From Nematostella vectensis (taxonomy: Eukaryota > Cnidaria > Anthozoa > Actiniaria > Edwardsiidae), in contig NC_064047.1 of the NCBI RefSeq assembly GCF_932526225.1, forward strand, positions 6,757,501 through 6,821,500: a DNA stretch of 64,000 nt, given 5' to 3'. The position numbers and the translations under genes are program-made. Below are positions 15,101 through 27,100 of the stretch, in pieces; within the stretch, counting starts at the first letter, position 1, and every line of letters begins with the position of its first letter. A model generated the notes under the pieces. That model was not told the DNA's origin. It did not search any database and saw nothing but the letters and a program-made list of their open reading frames with translations.

Positions 15101-18100
15101 CCATTGATCTGCTGTTTCGTTTACTGAAGGCCGTTATCCAAAAGAGTCTAGAAATTTCTGGAAAACTGCTCAAAGATAAGGATGAAATGGAAAATGACGT
15201 TGAAACCCCTGCAGAGGATATCGGGAAGGCAAATGTCCAGGAGAATCAGGAAACTGATCAAGGATTGGACGTCGGATCACGTGATAAGGCATTCTCGTCA
15301 CTGTCATCAGAGAATCATGTACAAGACGTGCTGTCATCGTTGCATCATCCTCTTCTGATACGGTGTTTCTTATCTCCTGATGCGCCCGCAGTCATGTCAG
15401 AACGCACAGCAGAGCTCATTACAGTCACACAACAAAGCCTACCCACCCACCGTTGCAAGCACGTGATTGCCCCTTTTATGGTCAAACTCTGTGACGTCAT
15501 TATTGACGATTGCCTTCAGCCATTGCTGAGCTCAGGTTAGTACACGTAACTCACTGACTTATTTCCGTTATGAAGCTGCGAAGTCCTTCAAGGCATCCTT
15601 GTGTGTAAGCACCTTATGGTCGTGGAACTGCAATTTGTCATTCGCCCCTTGCGTTGACAATGATTTCTTTAAATGTGTGCATGTCTGTTGTTGTTGTTTT
15701 AACTATATTTGCTTTAATAGGTATGTTTGTCATCGTTGTTGTTGCTGTTGTTTAGACATTTTTTTATTTAAACGTCATGTTTTTTATCGTCGATGTTGCG
15801 GTAGTTGTTTTTTTTAACATTTTTGCTTTAAAAGTGGTTTGTTATCGTTGTTGTTGCTGTAGTTGTTGTTGTGTTTGTTGTCGTTGTTGTTGCTGTAGTA
15901 ACCATGGGTTCAAGTAATAGTCGATAGTCGACTGTATTTCAATCTCAACAGCTCTACTTCTCTGTTTAGGTTCCCGCGTCTACCAAGCACTAGAACTATT
16001 GCCTCGCTTCCACGCCTTTTGCGACAAGATCAAGGTCTCGGCACTAGTCACCAGGCTGCTACAGTTGCCTATAGAGACGCTCGTAACCAAAACCAGTGGA
16101 GACTTGGTGCCGAGTTTGTACTACCACTCGCTCCTGGCCCTTCTGAATGCCGAATGGGACGTGTTGAGTTCGATTCTCACGACCTCAAACGTAGAGAAGC
16201 TTTTGGAACTCGTTATTATTGCACCGTGTGCTGACATTGATAGAAGAGTGTGTGGCATCATCTCTGGCTCGGCGCACTACGCGCTTCTAGCAAACACAGC
16301 GCTGCTTGACTTCTGCGTTGATCATCCGACAGATGACAGGGTTGCCATGGCAAGCACGCTTATCCAATCAAGTCCTTGTTTGCGGACGCATTTCGAGCGC
16401 CGTTGCCTGGCAACCAGTAAGAAGGGCGGAAGTGGCGACAAAAGAGCGATTCGATTCAAGAAACTCGCCCTAAGGTTACTGCCCTTGGTTTGCGTCTACC
16501 TTCGCTGGTCAGCGGTTGTTGCCAATCAACGCAAGATACTGTCTTTCAAAGGTACGAAGAGTTGAAAGTTGTCTCGAGTGCCCATAAGAGAATTTTTACA
16601 CACCCAAATACCCTCCCTTCCCCCTGTCAGCAGAAGTTGCGCTTGTGTTTTTTTTTTTTCATATTTATTTAATTCGATGAAGTAGTCAGGCAGCTTTCTG
16701 TTTCACGATTGTCCAGCTAAACAAAACATAAACATGATTTCAGCGTTGGAACATGTTTTTTTTTTCTAGGGAATTTTTTGAAGTACAGTTTAATACAAAA
16801 CATATAGCGGTACGGAATACTTAAAACAGCTAAAAACCTCCTTTTATTAAACATACAACTTTTATTAAACGAAAAAATCATTAAAGTATTTTAATTGAAC
16901 TCTTAAACGAGAAATAAATTGGCATACCGTTGAAATATTATTTTTCTGCAGACACATTAATGAAGAAATAATTGATAGATGTTTACCTCTTATTTATACC
17001 TGTTCTATCTGTATAAAACAAGAATATATTAATATTATTATAATTAATCCCAATAACAAAATAATAAAATAAAAACCCATAGCTTTATCATTAGCTTTCC
17101 AAAATATATCGTTACAAATGCCAAAGAAATTGTAGAATAGGCCGATGTATATGTTTGTACTATAGCTGCTAGGTATACAAAATGATGACCGACAAAGCTT
17201 TTTTCCTGGAAACGAGGCTCTTAACGAACATATCTTGAATGTACCTTATTTGGAGGCTTAGACTGTCTCTATGACGGCCGATATACACATATTTAAAAAT
17301 ATTTTGTCAGTGCCAATAGCAAATGCAAATAAGCAAATTGCATTTCTGCTATCAAAAATTACAATGAGACTGTTCAAATTTCTACTGAATGTAAGAAAAT
17401 GTGAATAACTTCTGCAATTATATTACTTATCAATTTTATTCTTGCAAATAATTATACCATAAGCGGTAGATTGGTCTTAGAACTGCCATTCGCCACTCAC
17501 CATTTTCCCTGACGACGTTTATCGGAATAGTTGTAATTTCTGATATATTTTAGTCAAATCAAACTGACATACCAGTATGTTATAAGCTATATCCTACCAA
17601 AAGCGAAAAGCAATGTATATGTAAGCCGAAAAAATTGCAAATCAGACCAGACAACGTTTTTGGCTATACAAGTTAACCTACTAGTTTGATTTGACTAAAA
17701 CAATTATTCCTCTTGCAGTCATGGTCTCAGAGTGATCATTCAGACTCTAGGAAAAGAGGAAGAAAGAGAAACTAATACTACCATTACAGCATCCAGTCTG
17801 CAGTACCGTCCTACTACTTTCCACAATATAAAACTATAATTATTTCGTACAAAAGAATGAGCGAATTCCGCTAATGCGGCGTCAGATAACGAGTTCTATT
17901 CTACCTGTTAGACCTGTTCTGATTTCCCTCGATAATTTTTTCTAAAAACAAAGATTGAAAAGCGTTAGTGCGCCTTCCGTGCGCCTGCCTAGGAGGATAC
18001 ACTTTCTCTAAAAAAAAAGGTATAAATCCACTGAACAACTGGCCTGTTCGTTCGTGGATCACATTGAATATTTGGTTGGTTTGTGGCTTTTGTTATATGG

Positions 18101-21100
18101 TAGAGAGGTAGTCATAAGTCTTGGACAAGCAAGATGCTGCCGAAAAAATGGCCTGTTCGTTCACGTATCCTGTTGAACGGATGGTTGGTATGTAGGTTGT
18201 ATTTATTACAATTACAACATTACAACACCAAACAGAAAGTCTTACCCTAGCATTCCGCGGTCCTATTTGGCCGTCACAACGTACTCTTGCGGTATTTTGG
18301 TGGGTGACAAAGTGGCTTGTTCGTCCACGCAGACGTTGACCGGCTGGTTCTGCGGTAGAGTTCCGTAATACTGCTGGTGGGCGAGCTCTCACTTCTGGCT
18401 CCAGTATTTTCTTTTCTCGTCTAATCGACTGTACTCCACCAGAATGCCCTCGCTTTTGTACGATCCTCTCCGCTCTGCTTTCAGCTCTTTCTGAATTTCT
18501 TCGCATTCTTTTCGGGCCGTCGTTTCTGTCGACATGTCTCTTGTTACGGAAAATTCCTCTAGAAACTCTAAACTAATGGTCTCGTTGTATCAGTACAAAT
18601 CAAATTCACCTAACTGGGGTCTGATTAGCTCTGTGACGTTAGTTTCGTTATGCGTTCATTATTGTGGCGTCATTATGAAAGGCTCAGTGTTTATTTTCAT
18701 TGATCCAAGATAATCGAAACAGGTGACGCCTGTCCGGGTGACGTTAGGGTTTTTTTTTTTACCTATACAGGGCAGTGGCAGCGGGTGGGGCACTGGGGGC
18801 CATGCCCCCTTTATATTTTCAAAAATTATACGGAAATGACCAGTAGGGGTATGGCCGTGCCCCAAAATAATATCTTAATGTTTTAGTATTGTGCCCCCCC
18901 TCCCCCAATATTTCGAGGTATGCTACGGCACTGCTATAGCTCGAGTATTCCAATCATGGAACGCCTTGAGACGTAATGTGTAGGCCGCATGCATTTTGAT
19001 TGGTCCAAGCTAACTGAAAAGGTGACGTCATATGACGTCATATCTAATTTTACCGAAGACGTTGACGTCACATTACGTCTGATTGTTTTTGGCTGGTCCA
19101 ATTTTATCCTAAAACTCTGTAGTATTCCGTTAAGGTAGAGCTCGTTTGAAAGACCATTTCATTCCATCACATTTTAGTCAAAGCATTATACTTTTTAATG
19201 TTTTTTTTTTCGTCGCTCAAGATAACCAACTTTTGAGCTTCCCTTCATTTGCCTCGTTCGCCGAACAATCGATTGTTCTTTATTGTCGAATCTGTTGTAT
19301 CTCGACCCGCGTTTTCAAAACACGATTTGTTTTGGTTTTCTGTTCCGTCAGTAAAACCATTCGGAGCAAATCAGAATCTCGCTTTGTGCACTTCCCTGGC
19401 TATCCTCTGGACGAAAACCAGAATTCGAACCGAATTCCAATCGTCGGCTGAAAATCGACAGGTCTATCTGCTGCCGCTGCGGTTAATTTTTCAAGCGATC
19501 TTTATTGCAGAGACCAGCGAGCGAAGTCGCCGATATCTAGACATGTCAGACACTGGCGATCAAATTCGCTGGCGATGGGTCGTGTTGTGTGCCCCTGTCA
19601 GCGAAAACAATGCGCAAAAAATATCATAGTATCCGATGACATTTCGTGATTTTATCATATAATTCTTTAAGGTAATTGCCTTGAATTACACTGCGCACCC
19701 CTTCTGCGAATAGTGGCGCGCGCTGTTCGTTCGAATTTTCCGGTATAAAGTGCGCGGGTGCGCCACAGTTGTACAAGAAAACAAAGCAAAAGGCGCGCGT
19801 TTTTTACTTAAAATCGCTTTGATAGAAAAACGAAGTCGGTTACCCCCAGTTTTTATTTGCTCGATTAGTTAAATATATACGAAAAAAATTTATACTGAAA
19901 GAAGAAAAAAAGTTGGGTTGTAGAAGTTTATTTACTTTCTCTTAAAAGCTTTAAAAATACGTTAAAATGGCGCTTTTTACCGTATAAATAGTGGAGAAAA
20001 CAGTGTCTTTCAGTGCGATCTCTTAAATGTGATTTGTTTTGAACGTTAGCTACTACGGGTTATTGTTTGGGAGATCGGGTTTTGGTAGCTCGACAAACAG
20101 AACTTAATTTTCTAAAGTTAAATATAGTTAAATATATATATAAAGTTCAACAGTGTCTTTCAGTGCGATCTCTTAAATGTGATTTGTTTTGAACGTTAGC
20201 TACTACGGGTTATTGTTTGGGAGATCGGGTTTTGGTAGCTCGACAAACAGAACTTAATTTTCTAAAGACTATAGGCACTCTTTAAGAAAACTAAAAGTTG
20301 GGATTTTTCCTCGGGCGATCAGTAAAAACGCGTCAACTCTACGCCCCTCCGTGTGAAAACGAGGTCGGTACCCCCATTTTTTATTACATTTTTTTGAAAG
20401 CCCTTAACTTCAATGTTGTTTATGCAAAGTTTAAAAAAATTATGGGTTGTAGAACTATTTCAAGGGAATAACATTAAAACATTTCCAAAATGGCTGATTC
20501 CGAAGTACAGGAAGTGGAATATTGGATCCTAGTATGTCGTAGGCTTAAATGCCTGCATGCAATGAAGATAACAATATAACAAAAGGTTTTTTTGACAAAT
20601 AGATTTGTATAGATAAGTATTTTCATTTGCAAAAAAAATGAAAACGGCCAATCAGCCAATGGGAATAGACGCCCGACCTCTGATCTGTTTTTGGCAGGTT
20701 CGAAGCCTTCTTGGGGTCAAGTATTTTTTTTTCTGTCCTTGCTAACTAAAGGGGGTCAGTACGCAGCTCTTACAAGCTGCAATTTGATTGGGCAAATGAA
20801 CAATATCCGAACCTCGACACAAAGAACGAGAAGAATAGAGACAAAAGAACTCCTTTGTAGAGCAAAGATAATAGGAGACAAAGCAGCTGCGTACTTTCTC
20901 AACTAAGGTTTATGGTTCGTAGAAGTAGCTCATGTACATACAATTCTTTTTGTATAAGAACGTCTAATTTTCAATTGAGGCTGAACCGTTCTTTTTTTAG
21001 GGGGAATTTTAAGGCTGAAAATGTTCTTGAATTTCAGTAACCCCGCTATTGTATGGAAGAGCGTAAACAAGCCAGCCAGCTATTGTATAGAAGAGCGTAA

Positions 21101-24100
21101 ACAAGTCAATACAGTATTTAAAAGAGGACCACCCAAAAATGTTAAAAACGATAGTATTTTTGGTCACTAGTATGAACACAGTTTGCTTCTGCATTTTTAG
21201 AACACAATCTGCTATCAGACCCTCGGCATACTCTTAAACCTTCAGGCCGACCGTTCTTATATGGACGTTTCTTGTAACAAAAGATTGTACCCTAGACAGA
21301 GCTGTAGCAAGCCACATATGATTGGGGGGTGGGAGGTCACAATGCAGAAACATTTAAAAATATATTGGGGAAAGCACAGCCACGCCTCTACCGGTCATTC
21401 CCTTATAGTTTTTTTTTATTGCTTTTTATATACCTTTCCTAGATCCAGAGTCCGCCGTATCAGGCCTGGTCGCTGTGTATCTCCCTCAATTATGGCAATG
21501 GCTGCACAAGGCAACAGATGACAAGAAAAATGAGGTACTCACTGAAATGCTTGACCTGGAGCAGTATTTTCCTCTGGCTGAGTCAAGTGGAAAATGTTTT
21601 CTCACACTCCTCTGGGGCCTGGGCCCGAGGGGCTTCATCAAGTGTTTCGCGTGTGCAGGCAGTTACATTTTCGCTGTCGCCATTTTGGTTGTGTTTAGAG
21701 CCCATATGTACCCACCCATCCCTCAAGAAAAGAAACAGCCTTTTTTGAATGACATTTATTATTGTGATATGGTCCTTCTTAATAGCCATAAAGTTGTATA
21801 ATGTTGTGTATAATAAAGCGGCCAATTGGCGGCGGTCAGCTTGACAATAGGGGCCTTAAGCAACAAGGACGGCAACGCGGACGCCGACGGCAGAAAACAA
21901 TGGAATTTGATTCAAAGTTCAATAGCAGCACGTGGAAATGCGTCCTGTCTGATACATTTCAGCCGTTTTCCGTAAAACCACGACGTGAATCTCCAAGTTT
22001 CGCGGTCAGTTGAGGACGCGAACGTTTGCACTGTAAACTCCACTAAATACGTTCGCAGCTGGTAAAATTAATGTCCTAAGTTTATTTGTATATGTCTCTT
22101 ACTATAATGTTTTGCTTATTCCATTGCAATTAAATTATTATTGATTGCAACGCGCGAAAACATCTTTTTCGATCGCGTTGTCCTAGCCGTCGTCGTCGTC
22201 CTTGCTTAAGGTCCTTAATAGCTCCCAGAAGTGCGTGAGAACACCCTTTGTGCGTTATCTCATGTAAAAATCCTTATTCAGGAGCACTGGATTTCTTTGC
22301 TGGAATCTCTAATAAGACTTCAAGTCATTGGTAAGTGGATGCAGCAAGTGTTTCGCCTAGCGCCCCCTAATAAGGTACCCCTATTTTATTGTTCAGTGCC
22401 CTAGTGGGGAATATTTCAAGAATGGGTGCTGATCTCAACGTCAGATTTGAGGTCAATTACAAAATGGTATAAATGCATGATGACCATCCCCTAGGTCCAC
22501 CCCTGCCTTGTCTATTACTTTAAAGCCTTTTGATCCGACCTGTGTGACGCGTGGTTTCGTAGGCTAAAAAAACGCTATGCTAATGAGATGTGTATCTCAG
22601 AAGTGAATCAAATCCGCTTGAATCAAGATGAATTTGAATCCATCCTTCTACTAAAACAGCTAAATTCTATTTATTACGTATTAAATATAACAGGGAAAGT
22701 TGTATTTTTAAAAATTATGAGAACTTTGATTATTTAAAACGAAAAGAAAACTTTCGATGTCTTGCAACTCGGATATACAGACTTTAAGCAAGTTCCCTCT
22801 AAATGAAATCTTGTTATCCAGATGAACCAGTCTTACGTGACCAGTTTGACCTGCTGGCGGATCTCACACGTGGCCAGGCCTGGGTCCCAAACCAGCTCAA
22901 GGCAGCCATTATGCTGTACCAGGCCCTCTCGGACCAATCTGATAATAGTCAACTGCTGACCATGGAGTTTGTGGGCGCGGTCATGGCTAACATTTCTCGT
23001 CTTTTATCAAGTAGTATAGGTATGCAAACTATATGTTCTTGTTGTTGTAATTCGATGTTGTTGTTGTTGTTGTTCTTTATTGTTGATGTTGTTGTCACTG
23101 GTGGACGGAGTCATAGCTGACATTTCTCGTTTTGCATCGCGTGCATAGGTATGCAGACTTAACATGCTGTTGTTTGATGTTGCTGTTGTTTGTTATAGTT
23201 TTTATTGTTGTCGTTGTTGTCACTTGTGCTGTAGCTGTTTTCATTGGTGTTGTCGTTGATGCTTTGTACTGTTGTTGTATGTTATTGTGGTTGACATGGT
23301 TGTCACTGATGTTGTTGCTTTTGTCGAAATTGTTGTTGTTGTCGATCAATCTAGTAAGCCTACCCATTCCCATTCTTGTCTTTAGTAACTGATAATCTTC
23401 TTGAGGAATCGTTCAACTTGCTGGTGGAAATCCTGAACAAGGCCCAAGTAAGTCTACCTTTACAAAATAGGCCCTCTACGTTCATGTAGCTACAATTACA
23501 TCATGTACAACAATTATTACATCAGTGTTAGTAATGTTTTACTGTTATCTCAAGTATGTGGAACTCTGGCATCACAGTTTATTTTTTAGTTTTTCTTACG
23601 AATAGTTGCTACCCTAGGCCGGTAGCTACCAAAAATAAACATGCACGCTTGTTTAAAAAAAAAAACTATGCACGGCTATGTTAACAGTGTGTCAGGAAAA
23701 CAAAAAATGTTCTTCATGACTTTAACCAGAAACAATCTAATTATTGGGCATAGGAAATAATTGCCTTCATCTGGGAGGAACATACCACAGTATTGTATTT
23801 ATCGGATAAATCAAGGATCATTTGGTAAACCTGAATGTTGTTTTTTTCTGCCTCGATTTCAAGAAAATGTAGCGCACTGCATGTTACCTCGAAACAGGTT
23901 TTATTGTAAGCGGATGTGTTTACCCTATTGTAATAATTATCATTTTTGCTTCGACAGGAACTCCCAATTTCGCTTGACGTGAAGATTTCTGACACACTCA
24001 ATGCTTTCGTGAAGGATTCACTTCGGTAAGATATCTACACTATCTAAATAAGCCTTACCATTCCTAGCGTTCATAAAATTTTCAAGGGTTTATATCGCAG

Positions 24101-27100
24101 AAAAAATATGAGATTAATGAAACAGTGTGTTACAAACTAACGCAAACTAACGCCTGTTTACTCCAAGTGCAATAAATGAAAATAGCCCGTTTTTCGCGAA
24201 TTGGATTTTATGCAAAGGATCTAGTTCGCTTACACTATGTTATTTCAAGATTTGAGTAGACGTGCAGCCTGTTCCGAGGCCTAAAAGTACTTATTTTCAA
24301 TCCATTTCCATCTGCCCGGTGTTAGGTGTTCAAACCACAATATTGTATTGATCTGAAAGATCAAACGCCATTTAAGAAACCTGTACTGTTTATGCATATT
24401 TTGGTTAATCCGTTATGCCTGTTTTCGAGTTTTCCGAATGAATAGTAAAATTAATCTTAGAGCCCCTTTGAAGGTTTTTAATCCTTTTATTCTTACCCGT
24501 GTAACCTATTTTAACCCTTCTGAACACGTGACCTTACCACAATTTTTCTCCCAGGCACAAGTTCGATGACGAAATAGCATTACGATCCCTAGCCCTATGC
24601 ATAAGACTGGGCCTCATTAGCCATGTCAAGAGCATGACCACATACGCTATGCCGCTGACCTCGCTATACCAACTTATCTTGAGCCACTCGCTGTTTTTGG
24701 ATGTCATGTTCGGGTCGACTACGCTCCTGAAAGGTACAGTGTATTAAATATGAGCAAGGAACATCTTTTAATGATGCCATCCAACTACCCTGCCATTGTC
24801 TAGGTTTTTGCGGAGGTGAAAGATTCATCACAGAAGTCGAATGCAGAGTCTGAAAGCGGCAATCGCACCAGTTTACTTCCGGCGTACCGACGAAAACCTC
24901 AACCGACAAAAGACAAAATAATCTATGAGAACCGTGCTATTTAACAGGCCATCCGCTCTAAATTATCCACACAATTAGTCACATCCTCAAAGAAACTTCC
25001 AATAGACACACTGGTCTTACATTGTTTAAATATTTCTCGCATTTCCGTTAAAAAAACATTGGAGATTGTTACAAAATCGACCCGCGGAAGTAAACTGGCA
25101 CGGCTCCCGCTTTAAGAGTCAGCATTCAACTTCTGTGATGAATCCTACACCTCCGCAAAACCCTAGACAAAGGCAGGGTAGTTGGATGTTCTGATTGTGT
25201 TACCTTATGCTGCCAAAAAGTGTCATTTCTTATTGAAGAATCGCCAAATCTTAGTCTTTTTGCATAAGATATCTATGACTGCCGCCATCAAATCCTGGTT
25301 ACGTGTCTGTTGTCCATGGTTTGGCTGATTGCTGATGTTTCTGTTCTTTCAGAATCGTTGTTGGATTGCCAAATCTTAGTCTTTTCGCATAAGATATCTA
25401 TGACTGCCGCAACTCCCACATCAAATCCTGGTTACGTGTCTGTTGTCCATGGTTTGGCTTATTGCTAATGTTTCTGCTCTTTCAGAATCGTTGTTGGACC
25501 TATTGGTAGCGATAGTGGAGCGATCACCAGAGTCTTGTGATCAAGCACATCTAGCGGTTCTCTTCGCTTCCTACTCTGCCAGTCTTTCTAAAACAGGTAA
25601 AACGGGTTCTTCTTAACCAGCCATCCATGGAAAACTGGGTTAAGGATAGGATTTGGGCTAGGTCTGATTAACCCGAACCTTAGGCGTTACCCTACAATAG
25701 GTTTTTTTTTTCAATCTTGGTAATATCTGCTCGGTGTGTATCAAGTAGTATAACGGAACCTCTAGCATTGTTAATTAACCATTATCCTTTGTTCGCAATA
25801 TGCAAAAAAACGGCGATGGAGTTCTGGGAATGGAGTTCTATTTATCCAATTTGCTATAAGGGCAATAACAAAAATACAACATATAAAAATGTCGATCACC
25901 CAATCCTTTGTTATTGTTTATAATTAAAAATACAGCGGTTTATTCGCAAGTAAACTTCAACATAACAAACTACGAATGAAGTCTGATACGTTATTGACGA
26001 TATTTGATTGAAGTTATATTGGTTCTTCGCTTGAATTAGCCGATGGAAATGGACGGTAATTACTGGCGGGAGTATAAATTGGCGGCGTGATTGGCCTCCT
26101 TTAATAGAAATCTTCGCCTGTTTTGCTTTTCAGATCAACAGATTATTTACCTTCTCCATTTGTACGAGAAAAGCGAAGTCTCTCTTACTCCGTACAGGTA
26201 ACGTTAGATTAGATAGGACATTGCGGGTTGGGGGTAGGTGATTGGAAAAATTTCACAGAAATGGAACAGATGGGATAGATATAAACTACCGATTGCTTAG
26301 GAAAGGAAGACTAGAGGACAAGATAAATAAATGAGAGGAAGGGATAAGACCGAGTAGATACATTTTTGAGGAACACAAGCTTCTAGTTAGCTCACATATG
26401 TTCAACAAGTAAAATTTACTCTGAAAGAGTGAATTTCAGCAGAGGTGAGAGGCCCCACACGCTGACGCGCTAACACACTGGGCCACCCGTGATTCCAGAC
26501 TTTTACGAAAGATATGTTTATTAATTTTTATTTTTATCAATATCTTCACTTTTATTTTTATCGACATCATCATCCTAATTATTATTATCTACAACTGAAT
26601 CCCCTTAATTCTAACCTACGAGGAAAGAGTTTGAGTTGGAAGAGTTATTCAACTTAATAAGGGTATAATTATGTGAAGTGCTTGAAGGGAAGCAGAAGTC
26701 CGATAGATATCTGAGTTTGAGTTATCGAAGGGGTAAAGATATGTTGAAACTGGCAAGGAAACGGACATAATTATAATGTTCGGGTTATCGAGGGTAACGC
26801 CAAGCCACCGTCCTTTATTCTAGGCCTTACGTCTGGGGTAAGGCTGCTCTTGATTACCATAAGACAAGAAAAACCCAACCGGGTACCCTGTGGCAGCAGC
26901 CAAGTACTGGCGAAGTCATGGAGTTGCTGGACGCACAGCAGACGTATCGGTCAGCGGTCGACTTCCCCATTGATCGCAAACTGCAGGTACAAAAAACGGT
27001 TGAGTCAAATGCTTTGGCTGTTTGTGCTTTGAATCGTATATATACTAGGCTTCCCAGCACATCTTCCACTAGCAAGAAATTTCCAATTTTACAGAGCGAG

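Larger units (their letters stand above)
16552..21442 (+). other. URB1 intron 16 (4.9 kb): contents
   Basis: Holds, in order: A/T-rich unique sequence (16600-17500); a small palindromic element (17523-17712); a degenerate triplicated segment and stop-interrupted frame (18041-18535); a region with several TGACGTCA sites split by an hAT-like fragment (18600-19100); sequence I cannot assign (19100-20000); a perfect 117-bp direct repeat (20001-20267); another hAT-like fragment (21297-21420). No conserved exon was found inside. Confidence 0.6.

Noticed and set aside
18389-18391. TGA as a selenocysteine codon
   Set aside because: No selenoprotein motif around it and no SECIS element recognised by eye; a nonsense mutation is simpler.
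19146-19629. Two overlapping plus-strand frames of 101 and 126 codons in URB1 intron 16
   Set aside because: No recognisable motif or splice context; composition like non-coding sequence.
21535-21801. Extension of URB1 exon 17 beyond 21534 with a GC donor near 21659
   Set aside because: The GT donor at 21535 joins in phase with exon 18 and gives a more solenoid-like peptide; the extension adds cysteine-rich sequence unlike the family. Not fully excluded.
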